Source: Erpobdella octoculata (taxonomy: Eukaryota; Annelida; Clitellata; Hirudinida; Erpobdellidae). Taken from it: DNA of 64,000 bases. Under the pieces are notes generated by a model, which did not search any database, was not told the origin of the DNA, and saw only the letters and a program-made list of their open reading frames with translations. The stretch lies in the NCBI GenBank assembly GCA_963978895.1, contig OZ022244.1:24649531-24713530 (forward strand), read 5' to 3'. The position numbers and the translations under genes were made by a program. Shown piece by piece: positions 24,660 through 38,853 of the stretch; the stretch's first letter is position 1; each line of letters begins with the position of its first letter.

Positions 24660-26820
24660 TTATAATGTTTTTTTTTTTAAATTTTTTTTAAAGAAACAAT
24701 AAAAGCAATTTATTTCTGCGAAGGTCACTGTAATTTTTATCATTTTTAAAATTATTATTATTATTATTATTATACATTAAAATAAGTATTATTATAAATG
24801 CATGTGTTTTGTACTATTCTGTAAGCTTGGTAAGATTGTACAGTCGTATTAAACGATAGTTTTAGACTTAATGAATTTCTGTTTTTCGGACTTTGATGAA
24901 TAAAAAAAAAGATCCAAAACTCATCAGAATAAATAATTTTTTAAATTATGCAGAACAACGTTTGAAATTGAAGAAAGACTCTTTCCAACTTCTGAGATCA
25001 TTTTCGGCCGTCACATTCCAATGACGTGATTCCAGCTTTCAGACGATTAGAAGTCCGTCCATAATCGGACACTTGATTTCATTGTTATGAAAGAATTCTA
25101 TTATTTTCTAATAAAAAAGTCTAAAACTGAATTTAAAACAAGCTAAATTGAAAATAACAATCACCATAAGTTCAATTTACATAAAAACATAAGTAAACGA
25201 TAAATAAATGCAATGGACAAACTTGATAGCCCAATTTGTGGCATAATCAAAGTAACCATTAATTTGCAACCTGTTCGCATTGTGCTGTGTGCAATAAATG
25301 TTTTTTAAGCTCACGATTTTTTTTGTGTTTTTTAATAGATAGAAACAGAGATGAAAAAACATTTCATCAGTATTTCTTGAAGAAATTAAGCAGAGATGGC
25401 AAACCAAATAAAATAAAATCTGGTTGATCTTGATGGACCTGAACACAACCAGACAGATCTCAATCAACTCTGTTTATTTTCCTAAGATCAGATGTAGCAA
25501 TCCAACATTTTTCTAAATTGTCAATCATTGAGGGAATAAAGCTATCGGCTCGTTACAAAACCAATCGAAAAACTGCAAAGAATAAAAGAATACGTTGACT
25601 TGTATTTAATACAGTGTCCATCCAGAAAAATATGATTTAAAAGTGAGCTGTACAAAATCGAAGTATCGATTTCATTGGTCATCTCGAAATCAGCAGAATT
25701 TATTAATATTCTATCAAACGAGTTATGAAGCAAAACGCTGTGTTGATTTACTTGAATTATCATTTGCAAATAGTTTAGTATAATTTCAGTATAATTATTT
25801 AACGATAGTACTGAAATTTTATTATAATCACAAGTTATTATTTTATAAACATTTTATAGACCTTATTTTTTTCTCAACTTCCAAATAAACAAATTTTTGA
25901 TATAATTGTAGTTTTTGTTGCACCAATAACAAAATTTCTGATTGAATTAAATTAACAAGACCTAATTAAAATTTTATTTGAAAAAAAAAACTAGTTTTTA
26001 TTAGTGACAGTTACTAAGTAATGTAAAACTCATTATATTCCCATTTGTTTAAAACTTATTTTTTGGCAGATTGTTTTCTCCATCTCCAGCAACTTGAACA
26101 TGTATACGCAGTATACTATTTTGGAGAAAAAGATGACGATGATGACGATAACGGCTATGTCTTATTATTTACAGCCCCTTGTAAACCCTGGTGGAATTAT
26201 GGTGCAACTTATAAATTCTTTCAGTTCTGATGGCAGTGTTGATGGAGGTCGAAGAACTGACGGATGCACTGAATCAGTTTGTTTGACGAATGAGCTGCTG
26301 GCTGTGAGAACAGGTGTTTTTCTTTTATTTTTGCTGCCAGATGTGTATTCAGTGCTATTCATACAGTTAATATTTAGTTGCATAACCAAGACAAAATTTT
26401 GTTTTGTTTTCAAATTTTTTGGTTTTTTTATTTATTGATTTGTTTTTAAACCGAAAGAAGTAAAAATGAAATTTATTATTTTTAAAAATTAAAAAATTTA
26501 ATAGAATGGATTGTCATGAGCAGCAAAATGATCTCAAGGTTCAGTTTGATTAAACGACGAAAAATGTGTTAATTTAAATTGTTACGGTTTGTCTACAAGA
26601 AAACAGGTAAACAATACACAGTTTAATAATGTTGGTAATCATCTCTCAATCATCTATCAACATAGAGTTAGTTTAAAGTAAATCATTACAGTAACTTTGC
26701 TAATAATGGTAATATAAAACTAATTACTATATTTACTAAGTTAATTATGTAAATATTCTGCTAATAATATTCATAGAATGTTGATTTGACTTAAAAAATA
26801 AATAAAGAACCGAAACACCT
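24660..26820. repeat. Segmental-duplication block W, copy 2
   Basis: Near-identical to 48670-50830. Contains the exon pair 25615-25777 and 26090-26230. Confidence 0.85.
25615..26230 (+). CDS. Partial unrecognised gene, two linked exons (W2)
   Basis: Exons 25615-25777 and 26090-26230, with splice sites and phase as in W1. Relative to W1: Gly to Cys in the first exon, Asn to Ser and a synonymous Leu change at its end, then Arg to Lys, Asn to Asp and Val to Ala in the second. Function unrecognised. Confidence 0.4.
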
Positions 26821-28269
26821 ATTTTTTTAAATCCCCTTTTTTAACTTCACCACCGGTCTTGCTTGCTTACTTGCTTGCTTGCTTACGTGCTTGCTTGTTT
26901 GCTTGCTTGAATGTTTGCAAGCCTTGAAAATGAAAATTAACTGACTTCTCATCATCAAATCAAGCTGAAATTTAATATATCGGTTTCTTCTCAAGATTAA
27001 ATTTTTATATATTTTTTTTTAATTTGAATTTTTTTGTGAATAATAATTATCTATGTTTTAAAACAAAACAAATCATATACAATTAAATAAATGTTAACAT
27101 ATACAAATTCAAAAAATGTCAGTATAAAGTATTTTTTGCAGTAAAAGGAAAACCAGCAAATCTAGAAATATAAGGGCTTTGTTCAAAAAAACCTGGATTT
27201 TATACTTGCTCATATATGAAGTAACATAATAATTGCATGTAGCAATACTACTCATATTAAAACGCCAACAACAAAAAACAAATGTATAAACATATTAAAC
27301 ATATTTTATTTTAAAGGAATTACAATGTATTAATAAAAAATGTCGTCTGTAGGAAAAGAACTCTCGTTTTTGTATGCTGGTCCGTACAGGAGTGGATGAT
27401 TGACATGTTGCACAAAAATATATAAAAAAAAGTTTTAAGATATGATTAGAAAATGTCTAATGAACAAAAATCATAAGTGTTGTCATCCGCTGAAGAACAG
27501 TTGATCAGTGGAAGATCGTGGAAGATGGTGGAGGATTTTAGAGATTGGTAGAGGATAGTGGAGGATGGTGGAAGATGGTGAAAAATGGTGGAGGATGGTA
27601 GAAGGTAGTGGAGGATGGTGGTGGAAGATGGTAAAAAGTGGTGGAGGATGGCGGAGGTTGGTGGAGGCTAGTGGAAGATGGTCTAATGTCAAAGTTGCTG
27701 GTAGACCGGAGAGTAAATAAATCATCATATCTCGAACATACAGGTTGCGACTGGCGGACGCCTGAGAGGCCGTGGAAAATCGGAGATCTGAAAGACTGAT
27801 GACGATTATGATGATGATGATAATCGTAGTAGTGGTGGTAGTATTAGTTGTCGTGATTATGATGATGTGGTTGGTGGTGCTGATGATGATGATGATAATA
27901 ATGGTGTTAATGATAGTGGTAGTTGTGGTGGGGCTGCTGCTACTGATGATCATGATCATAACCATGATAGCGACAATAGTGATGACAGTACCACAGTTGG
28001 GAATTCAAAAGTAATTTTTTTTCAAGTTTTCGAAACCATATACAATTTTTTATTTCAAAATAGCTGATGACCGGATGGTAGTTGTAGATATTTCTTCCAA
28101 ATTTGTTATTTTTCAAATTAAAGGCAAACACCTCCTGTTTTCCCCAAATTATGCCTGTGCCTTCGACTACCCCCCACCCCACTTTCTTTCCGGCTATCAA
28201 TCATTTTTGAAAAAAAACGTTTTCAAATAAGGTAGAACTACCTCTTACCTCCCAGGTCATCAACTATTT

Positions 28270-28461
28270 TTGGACAAAATGCGATTAGAAAGTCAAACAT
28301 TAGTCAGGCAGCTTATCATTAAAAGACTCCACTCATGTTTTGGGTTGGCTGCTCACAGTCTAGCCCCAGCACCGAACGATGATGATCATGATGATGGTGA
28401 TCAGGACCATGATAATGATCTTCCACATAAGCCTAGATATGTTAATTTTGAAAACATTTAA
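28270..28461 (+). other. Open segment in X3, possibly exonic
   Basis: 63-residue frame MDKMRLESQTLVRQLIIK, then a stretch rich in Asp and His, ending before AACCAACATG. X4 has it open at 52285-52476; X1 and X2 carry a TAG inside (GATTAGGAC instead of GATCAGGAC). A nearby acceptor (CAATTCCAG at about 28489) opens a second long frame. Coding status is unclear. Confidence 0.2.
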
Positions 28462-30609
28462 ACCAACATGTTTTTCTCTCCAATTCCAGGTTGTTCAATC
28501 AATCACTCAAACTGTTCAAATTTCAAAACGTTTCTTCCAAGATTCGAACACAAGAAACAGGAAATGAACTTCACAGGAAAAGGAACAGCGTTCATTCAAG
28601 CACCTTTTCACTCTATGAAATATCGTTTGAAAAACGCTTTGAATTTTTTTTTTGTTTCCATGGAAACTCACAGTGATATTCTCCTCATAAAAATTTGCAC
28701 ATTGACTACAGTAAATTATAACTAGTGTTTTGCATAAAACTTTTTCAACATTCACAAGTCTCTTATAATTCTTACTCAAAACTATATTTTCACTAAATAT
28801 AAATGTTTTTAGCATCTTTTGTTTTTTTTTACAATTCTATTAACGCCAAAAAAGATTTTAAACATTTAGCTTGCTTGTTTGATTGATTCATTATTATTAA
28901 ACGGTGAACTTCAAAGTCGTGAGATGTGAGAGCTTACTTGAGGCTGGTGGTCACGTGGTCACCTCCTATTGTGAACGAGTCGTTAATTGAATTACTCTTT
29001 TCTCCGGAATACTCGAACATTTGAGAAAAAATTTATAATAAAAATATGAAATAACTTTCTTTCAACAACTCTGAAGACGCAATTATTTCTTAAATTATCG
29101 CATGAAATCTTTCTCAGCTAGTTGACACGTGTAGAAATATAAAAGATAAAACCAAATGATGAGTCTCTAGTGGAGCGATAATGACGTTTTTTTCATCAAA
29201 TTCCTTCAAAAATGGAGTCGTTAAAACCGAGATAATGTACTTCATAAGTTGCTTTTCCAATTGTCAGCGAGGGAAGGATCCGTCTACTCGGTAATAGAAA
29301 TTCTTGATAATAATTCGATTTGTGCACTGGGAAAGAAATGCTGGTTTTGTGTGACCAAAGAGATAAAAACTGGATTCTCTTTTGAAATTACATTTTTTTT
29401 ATAAATCTTGTACTTATTATTTTTTTTTAATTATACTTTTAATTTTAATTTTTTAATTTCTCGACTAAATTTAATTAACACGTGGCTTCTTCATCAAGTT
29501 CGTAATGAAACAGGATTTGATTTGTAAATTTTATAGCGGAAACAATTTTTATATAGATAAGCCAAAAATAAAGCAAAAAATTAGTTAAAAAGTATGGTAA
29601 ATATAAAGTATGTTTATATTTCAATTATCATTTTTAAAAATAAATTAATTTATAAACAAAAAAAAATTAACCCAATTGAATCACCGGGACCAAACAATTA
29701 AAACGATCAAATTTTGTATTAATTGTATTCTTCGACTACCAATCAATCACCACTTAAAACCTCAACGTGAACTTCTTCTACAAAATTTAGAAACAAAAAA
29801 AATTAAAAACACAAAAACCGAACAAAGAAATAAAAATCTTTAAAACATGCTCACAAAAGTGTGTCAAAATGTTGAGTGCGGGGTTGCAAGGGAGTGTTCA
29901 ACTTATATTATGTACGTTTCGTTCTTCACCGATCGGACTTCCGAGGGGACCAGCGCTATGTATAAGTTGCTTATCATTTTATGAATCGATTATAGTTTGT
30001 TTTTATTTTCTAATAAAAAAAACAGCATAAAATAATAATTAAAACTCGATAACCTTCGACACCCCTCCCTCCCTTCCTCCCTCCCTCAACCCTCTCTCCA
30101 TTCCTACAACTATCCGTTCATCCATCCTTCCATTCATCCATCCCTTAATCTATCCAGTCACCCGTCCATTCGTCCATTCATTTGTAAGCATCTACAATTA
30201 TTTACCGACGTTCCTGGAGAGAGTTGTACTTCTTTTAACCAGCCCGGTATTTCAGCCTTGCGAGAAAACTAATTACCAAGAAGTGCAAGGAGGCAATTCA
30301 CTTTCTTTTTTTAATTTAGGCGCCTACGACTTTGTAGTTATTTGTTTCTTCTTCAAAAACAATTTATTTATTAGGCTGACACGTTCAAGTTACTGCAACG
30401 GAAGCGCCACAAGTAGTTTTTTTTTTGTGCTTTAATTATATCTTTTTTTAATAAAATTGTTATTGAACATCGTCGTAAATTTAATAATCTATTATGAGAA
30501 AAAACCAAATAAATAATCTGAACTCAAAGTTACACGATATTATCGCATCACCAAAATGCACTTGTTTCACTCGGAAGGTTTTTGTCTTTTGAAAAAAAAA
30601 ATATTTCAG

Positions 30610-30823
30610 AAAATGCACTGGATTCTCACACTTCGGCTCAAGATTAAATCCAAATCCTGGTCACGACAAAGCCAAACTGTATGTCAACCCAGCTTTTCAT
30701 TTTGTTTCGAACTTGCTGGTTTCAAGCAATTCCTTCGACCTGACCTTACCATTCATTAATTTTCAAATGGCAAAGTGGCTGTCGCTGGAGATGAGAACCT
30801 ATAAGGACCAGCAGTCAGAATAA
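30610..30823 (+). other. Exon-like segment, copy X3 (open)
   Basis: Intact counterpart of 4132-4345. Relative to X2 it has three synonymous third-base changes (GGT/GGC, TCT/TCA, AAT/AAC), one Gln to His change and one Lys/Gln difference. The synonymous bias is the best coding evidence for this segment. Function unrecognised. Confidence 0.45.
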
Positions 30824-32269
30824 ATAATAAATTAAAAACATTTAAAAACATTTTTTATGAAATGCTCTAAAAAGTTCAAAAAAATTGTAAACAAAATCGT
30901 TGTGATTGTAGGAGTGGAAATGAAAACGACGCACGCTTTTATGTTTTTGAATTTATTTTGAGCTTCTCGAGCATTCTATGAAAGCTTGTTTTTTTATTTT
31001 TCTAAGTATTTTTCATTTTTTACTTTTTAGCTTTTTTTCTAAACTTAACAATTTATAGCTTTTCAAATTTTATTATATCGATTGTAATGAAAAACCTTTG
31101 CCAGCGAAGTATAATATCGCATATATACTAATCTAATGCGTAATGATTATTTATTTTACAAATTGATATGATTGAGGTAACCAGAATACGACTATAACAC
31201 AAATTTCAGATCGAGAGCATGCTGCAAAGTGGGCCAAAATTTGATTACAAACTTTGTCACGGAATTCAACGGACCAGTGAAGAAAAAACTGGTCGCAATT
31301 TGGAAAGAATCAGGTCAATGAAAACTTTGAATATAGCATACAGGCGGTTCTAAGACTGAATTTCCTACTAAATTTTTTCTGAGAAATTAAATAAACTTTT
31401 AAGATTAATTTAACAAATGTTTTAAATAGTCCAGTCACAAGTGTATTTTTGTCATTAGCTAAGAATAAATCACATCCAATTTGATTTCCGAATGAAAGTT
31501 GTTTTTTTTGCAATGAAAATGTTTCGAGACGTGATGCGCCTTCAGGGTAACATCAGTTTCGGATAGTACGAATGAAAATTGTGAAATGCTGCTATCAATG
31601 TCGCTGTTTTTGGTTCAGTTGTTTTAGTTGATCTGTAGAAAAGTAAATTAGACACAAGTTTTTCTGTAATTGCAAGTTAAACGAAAAATGCAGTTTTTTA
31701 AGATAATTTTATCTGAAAGCTTCAAATTTGTTTTAAGTAAAAAACAAAACAAAAAGTTTATAAAAAGTTTTAAGATTAATAAATAAGAAAGATTCTATTT
31801 ATTATTATACTCAAAATTGAAAATAAAAGAAAAATTAGGGAGATGGAGTGACGAGTTTCTGAAAGTTGTTGTTGGTGTCGTCAAAAAGTGAATAAACAGT
31901 GCACCTTCGTCTTTATCTGAGATTTTATGAAAAATACTAGCTCACAGCATAAAACAAGATATCGAGACAAAACAGTTTCTTGGTCCAGAACCACTGATTG
32001 GTTTAAAGTACCCTACACTAGAAGCTTACATTTTATTGGTTTTATCTCAAAAAATGTAAATTTTAAATAATTCAAAAAAAAATATATGTGTGGTAAAAAA
32101 AACAGTGATGTGTTTTTAGATTTGATTTAATTTTAATTTTCGAAGATTTTTCTTTGGATTAAACAAAAACATTAAGGTACAAAATGGCTCTCCTTCTAAG
32201 AAATCAATGATGAAGGAAAACGGTTGCACCGGGGAAGTGGGAAAAGGCAAAATTTTTACTAATAAAGCG

Positions 32270-33060
32270 AAATCGATTCAATAAGCATTACACAATGGAT
32301 CACGCAAATCGACAACTCCCCCCGTTATCAACGCAACGTTTTAAAAATGTACGAAGATGGATAATATGATCGTGACTCTGTAGGTGAAAGAATTGTTTTT
32401 TGGAAAATAGTTGATTTTGAATTTGGCTTGTGTTTGACTGTCTTCAGTCTCTTTCTAAATTTCCAGATTACTTTTTCTAGTATCTCAATTGCAGCAACCC
32501 ATGTTAAATGAAAATTGCAGAAAGCAGAAAATCTGGCTGAAACCTCATAGGAATTTATTTAGCTAAAACATTCTTTAGCTGATAGAGTCAATTCATTGTT
32601 TTAACAAACCAGGTGAAACAAATTTGGATTCTATCTTGGAGATGTGAACGTCAATGTCTTGATTCTAGATTACAAACTATTTTTCCGCACATATCCACAT
32701 TCTTCCACCCCTAGCTCAAATCTACAATCTGTTTTTTTGTGTGTATGATATTGGAAATGACCATTTGTAAATTGTTTTCCAGTTTATTTTGTCTTTGTCG
32801 ACTAGTCCTGACTACCTGACTGCTCAGCATCCTGTGAACGATTTTCTATGTTCCTGTCTTTGTTAAAAGTCAACTGCGCTTAAAGATGTCTTAAGACAGG
32901 AACGCTTGTGAGATGTAATGGTTATTAGCGTTGACGAAATGCGAAGAAAGCAGAATTGTCTGCAGAGTGGAGTTGTCCAATTTTGCAATATGTGCTTCAC
33001 AGAACGCCGTAAAATTTTACTTGTAAATTATGGAATGCCAATCCCAAATCCAAAAGAAAA
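32270..33060. repeat. Junction repeat N, left of M2
   Basis: Same arrangement as 5661-6530, with the M-type right end (GATGTAATGG). Confidence 0.8.
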
Positions 33061-33321
33061 CTATATTATAATATTATTAATTTATTTTAATAGTAAAAAG
33101 AATATGCAGCATTTCCATTTATAGTGTACTATTTTGCTGAAAAGGAAGCATTCACAATTAATAATATAAAAATTTATTATTTTGGAACAATAGACAATAA
33201 CTGAATAAGAATTAATTCATCTCAATCTTAATTACATCAAAATGTATATAAATCCAAACAAACTGCAAAAAGAGAAACTCGTTTTAACTTAAAAAATTCA
33301 AAAGCAGGATTATAAAATGTT

Positions 33322-36300
33322 CTACACAAATGAAATCAGCTGTAATGTAGATTTACTTAAAGGTTTTCCAATATATGGCTTTAGCTGGATATATTTTGAA
33401 ACAACCATTCTTGGCGGTTTGCTAGTTATGAATGAATCATCCGAAGATGTATTAGAAATCCACCCAAGAGATGGTGAGATGCATTGACAATCCAGATCCT
33501 TAGAAGACGAAGATGAGGTTTTGAGAGTCGGAGAAACAGAACATTGGGTCAAAGAAGGAGGTTCCGGTAAATGAGAAAATGTCACATCATTTTGAATTTG
33601 TTCTGCTGTAGGATTATTCTGTGAAGCAAGCAAATGTCGACTGATTTTTTTTGATGTTTTAGCAAACCATGCAGCGACATCTATGGGCAATTCAGTGTAT
33701 CTTTTTACAAAATTATGCTCCTAAATAAAAAAACAAGAGGCAAAAAACAATTAGATTGTATGTGAACTATAAAATAAAAATAAGTATACTCACCAAAAGC
33801 TTTTTATATTTTGGTCGCTGGGTGTAGTCTTTCACTAAACTGAAAATAAATCAAACATAAATCGAATCATTTTAAAATGTTCAAAATTGAGATAATTCAA
33901 GAACTTTTAAGAGATTAGTACAAATTTATTTCTTTAAGTATAACTTTTGCTAATTTGTAGTTAAGTAATTTCAGCTAAACTATTTAATTTAATAAAGTTT
34001 CAAAAAATTAAAAAATGTTTGTTTGTAACTTGTTACTGAAAAAAGCTTAACTAACAGTTATCACCTTTTTAAACGATGCAAACTCTCTACATCTATAATT
34101 TCCTATGTCGGTATGTCGGTATGTATGTATGTATGTATGTATGTATGTTTGTATGTTTGTATGTATGTATGTATGTATGTATGTATGTATGTATGTATGT
34201 ATGTATGTATGTATGTATTGTAACAAAAACAACCTTGCAACTTTATGAAATTATAAGCACTCCTAAACTAAAACAAAACTAAAGTACCTACCATAAGTTC
34301 ACGAAATCTTCAAAATCCGCGGTAAAATCATGAGCAGCAGGCAAACGTGGTGGATCATCTTTCACAATTTTTAAAAGAGCTTCAAAAAAATTTTTGCAGT
34401 TTTTATAAGGATGTTTCCCTGTGGCCAGCTCAACCTGAGTTTTTTAATCAAGTCATATATTAAATAATTAGTTAATTGCAAAAATAAACTTATAAATATT
34501 AGATGTTAGTTTAAAACCAACAATGAATAATTTGGAAATTACTGATGATTATGATATATCTATATTTCAATTAAAACTGTGGTTGGTAAGAATTTTGTTT
34601 TGTATTCATTTTTTAAGATTTTATCAAAAAAAATCATATTTAACCATTAAATTTTTTTAACAAGGCGAAAACATAATACTAAACCAGTGTGATGCCCAAA
34701 CTCCAGACATCGGATCTGATATCATAATGCGGATTTGACGGATCTGAGTTTATTCTTTCAGGCTGTTGAATAAAATTGTATCGTAATATTATTATCTAGT
34801 GTTACCAAATAATAAATGGTTTAACAAATAGCTTAATTAACAAATAACTGATGATTATGATATATCCATATTTCAATTAAAACTGTGGTTGGTAAGAATT
34901 TTGTTTTGTATTCATTTTTTAAGATTTTATCAAAAAAAATCACATTTTGACTATTAAATTTTTTTAACAAGGGGAAAACATAATACTAAACCAGTGTGAT
35001 GCCCAAACTCCAGACATCGGATCTGATATCATAATGCGGATTTGACGGATCTGAGTTTATTCTTTCAGGCTGTTGAATAAAATTGTATCGTAATATTATT
35101 ATCTAGTGTTACCAAATAATAAATGGTTTAACAAATAGCTTAAAACAACAGTAATGAATCACATTTGAAGCAATGTCGTGACACTGAATTATTTGTGGCA
35201 GGGCTAATTCACACAGATATAGTAATCACACACATACAAACGCATACACACATAACGTAACAGTTACAGTTAATCAAATAAGACAAAAGGTACAACTAAC
35301 AGCCATATAAGCCCAGCAACCGGCATTTCTGGTTTTTGCAGCGGAATCAATTAATAGGCCACTAACGCCAAAATCACCGAGTTTTATTTCACCTTTCTCG
35401 CTCAGTAGAATATTTGCTGGTTTAACATCTAAAAAAATAGAGATTTAAATAAAAACATTTATTAACAAATCAAAAATGTTTAATGTCGTCTGACCTCTAT
35501 GTATGATTCTGTGGTTTTCTTTCAGATAATCCAGAGCATTCACAGTCTGTAACAATATACATATATTATTTTGTTTTATAAAAAAAGTTAGTCAAATTAA
35601 AAATACTTACTGCAACTGTAATTTTTCCAAGAATTTCCTCCGGAAAGCGATCAACAAGGTTTTCCAATAATTTGCCCAAACAGGTTGCCATTACTTCCAT
35701 ACAGATCCACATTTCATTCTATAAAACAATCGAAATAACTGATAAAAACTCATGCAATGCCAAAATATTCACAGACTGGTTGCGAAATGCTTCGAGTTAA
35801 ACAATCTTGATAGAAAAATCAATAATTCAATCAAATGCACTACATGATACTAACATCTGTGAGAAAAACACCAATGTACTGCACTATGTAAGGACACTTG
35901 TGAAGCCTCATAACCTCAAGATCCATGAGAATTCTTTTATTCTCTTGCTTATCACTTGATCTTGTCATTACCTAATTGGTAAGTAAATAAACTTATAAAA
36001 GAGAATAACTAATAAATGTCAGTTAGTTTAAACAGTTAAACTATATATTTCCATACATTGATATGCAACAAAGAAAAAATAACCTTGACCGCTGTGAATG
36101 TTGATGTAGGTTTGTGAACCATCTTTATTACGTCACCGCATGATCCGTGGCCAAGGTCACTAAGCTTCTCTAGTTCTTTGATATTTGTAGGGATCATCTT
36201 AAGAAATGGACAACTTATGTAATTAAAAAAGTCTCCTAAGGCACAATCTTTACATATGCTAAACTGTTGTTACCTACTACAAATGCACAGATGCAATTTA

Positions 36301-37736
36301 TACGCCAAAAGTAGATTAGCTAGTTTAACCAACAAAATACTTAAATCTGAAAAATAGTTGCTAAAACAAACTCAAATGGAAATCCAATCCTATCTTAAGT
36401 GTTAGGTTTAGTATAGTTGTTAAACTTTGTTAATTGTAATTTTGCTTTCAGTTTAATGATAATCGCAGTTCAGGTTTTTAATTAAAAACCAAACTTTGAT
36501 TTGCGCTGTGATTTAAGATAAGGTTTAGACAATTTAGCACTAATTGGACGTAAACGTCATGACCATGCGCACGATCCAAATATATAATATATAGAGCTCA
36601 AAGTGCTGGTATGTGTTTGAGCTTTAATAACTTTAGAACCAATAAGGGGGTCTGCATGAAATTTGGGAAGGTAAACCAGGGAAAGTTTGAAAAAGAGAGA
36701 AAACCTACAAAATAAACTCGGGCAAAGCCGAGTTATCCAAGTTCTTTACAAGAACAATTGTACACATTCAAAAACTGGTTAAATTTACAATTATTTCATG
36801 AGATTAAGCGTGAAAAAACGTAGTAAATCTCACTAGCAGTTAGTTGAACTTAATCAAAAAGGTAAAAAAGTTATGTCGACATTGCGTCCTTTTGAATGAG
36901 GAAATTCAGAATGCTGATTTGTCTACCGCAATAAATGGCTTCTGAACGCAATCACTTTAACAGTGACGGGCAACTTACGTGAAGAAGTGCTAACACCTTC
37001 TACATCATTTCCTCCATTTACATATATTTCGGATGACATACTTGGAGCTACTGTTTGGGTTCGGTTAAATATGAACATTTGGTTTGATTCCCATTTGTAA
37101 TAGAACTCATTTTTGCAAAAATTTTGAAAAACTAGTGACACAATTAGATAAAAATATTTAATAAATTGAAATAATAAATTACCTTTCCGTTGATGTTAAG
37201 CCAGCCAGCAAATTTTTTGATTTTTGAGTATTTCCGTTCAATTTCAAAACTGTATAAGTAGAGTTCTCATTATGAAATATTCTAGAATTTATTTTCATAA
37301 ATATTCTAGTTGTCAAAATTTATCTAATTTCATAAAAGAAAAACAGTCTAGATTTAATTTAAATAACTTTTTGACAAAACTGAAAATATCAAAAAATGTG
37401 TTACCTTTCTCGAGACTTAATATTCGGATAAGATAATAATGGGTTTAACCTCTTCTTTTTTCTTTCATCTCTATAACATACATTTTCAGAAGATACATTT
37501 TCTGAAACTCCCGCAAAACTCTCTTTAGGATCTGATACTTTTTCTATATATGGACTTTCACAGTTTTTCGTACAACTGCTGCTCATAATATTTGTCGAGC
37601 CCATGTCCAATGATTTCTTAGAAAGATCGGTATGGGTTGATGAAAGGCTGAGTTTACTAAAATCTCCCCTGAGAGAAAATTTCATTGAAGATGGTCCATG
37701 TTGAATCTGCTTTGCTGATGGTTTTTGTGGGTCCAT
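33322..37736 (-). CDS. MKK7/Hemipterous-like MAP kinase kinase, copy 2
   Basis: Exons, 5' to 3': 37405-37736, 37183-37249, 36084-36197, 35855-35971, 35611-35718, 35495-35546, 35301-35428, 34992-35069 or 34685-34762 (duplicated exon), 34292-34434, 33794-33839, 33322-33720. It predicts 527 residues and differs from copy 1 by two replacements that I found: Val to Phe in the CKNVFEAL segment after the VELATG motif, and Ala to Pro in the C-terminal tail (SKAPRM to SKPPRM). All catalytic motifs, splice sites and phases are intact, so it looks functional. It activates JNK if like its family. Expression from either copy cannot be judged here. Confidence 0.9.
34108..34219 (+). repeat. GTAT microsatellite in MKK7 intron, copy 2
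   Basis: Shorter than in copy 1, with two GTTT interruptions. Confidence 0.9.
34540..35150 (-). repeat. Tandem duplication of kinase exon in MKK7 copy 2
   Basis: Same pair of about 307-bp units as in copy 1; exons 34992-35069 and 34685-34762 encode identical peptides. Confidence 0.85.
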
Positions 37737-38619
37737 GTTGTGTTGGTTGACTTGTATTGTTGTTTTCTATAGAAATAAAAATGTAAAAGTTTGTTTCAAA
37801 TTAAATTTAAAAGTTTATAACGATATCTCTTTTTAATTAAAAGTTTAATGCAAACATACAGTGTCGTAATTTATCTGAATAAACAAAAACCGTGTACTGT
37901 TTACCTCAAACTACATATATGTTCAATAGTTAATCTATAAAATAAATAACTATGAACTGACAAAAAATAACATAACCAGTTTTTTAAACGGAAAGACAAG
38001 ATATAAAAACAGAAACCATAGTTGAAATAAACTTATTTTTATGTAGATTTGTTATATAATGTAAAGAAAATTTTATACGGATTTTTGTCAATTTAATTTG
38101 TTATTGCTCGCTTTTCATGACAATGCATTCTATCGAAGTTGGAAAAGTTTCTGAATTTTTTTTTTTAAATAAAACTTATTACTGTTTTAAAACAAAAACA
38201 AATCAAACACAGTTATACATATATAAATTTAACAAGTACAGGAAGAAACGAGTTTTTCAACACAAACTTTACTTTCAAATACACTCGATTTAGAAATACA
38301 AAAGATGTTCAAATTAATTTTTTTTTTTAATCATTTATTGTCATCCAATATAAAGCTATGCTGAAAGTTTCAGCGTCCTAGCTAGTCAAAAAGCTGGTTA
38401 AATTTTACTTGCAAGATTTGCGTACAGAGAAAGACATGCACACACAAACAGAGATTGTAACCTAAATAAAAGTTTGTAAAAAATGACGTTTTTACATGCT
38501 TTTATTTATATTTCACTTATCCGGATGTTAAGAAGTTTGGCAGATCACTATAAAATTACACACCTTTAAATAAATTAAAGTTTAATTTAACAAAAATGTA
38601 TAAAAAATAATAAAGCGAA

Positions 38620-38853
38620 ATCAATTTAATAAGAACTACACAATGGATCACGCAAATCGACAACTGATACTCTCCCCGTTATCAACGCAACGCTTTAAAA
38701 TGTACTAAGATGGATAATATGATCGTGACACTGTAGGTCAAGGAATTGTTTTTTTTGAAAATAGTTGATTTTGAATTTGTCTTGTTTTTGACTGTCTTCA
38801 GTCTCGTTTTCAAAATTTCCAGATTACTTTTTCTAGTATCTCAATTACAGCAA
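38620..38853. repeat. Junction repeat N right of M2, left half
   Basis: Resumes at 48340 after the hAT element; same split as at M1. Confidence 0.8.

Larger units (their letters stand above)
26820..32270. repeat. Segmental-duplication block X, copy 3
   Basis: Closest to X2, but it keeps the region lost from X2 near 21622 (here 29690-30030). It leads through N (32270-33060) into the second MKK7 block. Confidence 0.85.
33150..38610. repeat. Segmental-duplication block M, copy 2 (MKK7 locus)
   Basis: Near-identical to 6560-12040 across exons and introns, apart from microsatellite length and scattered single-base differences. Confidence 0.9.
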
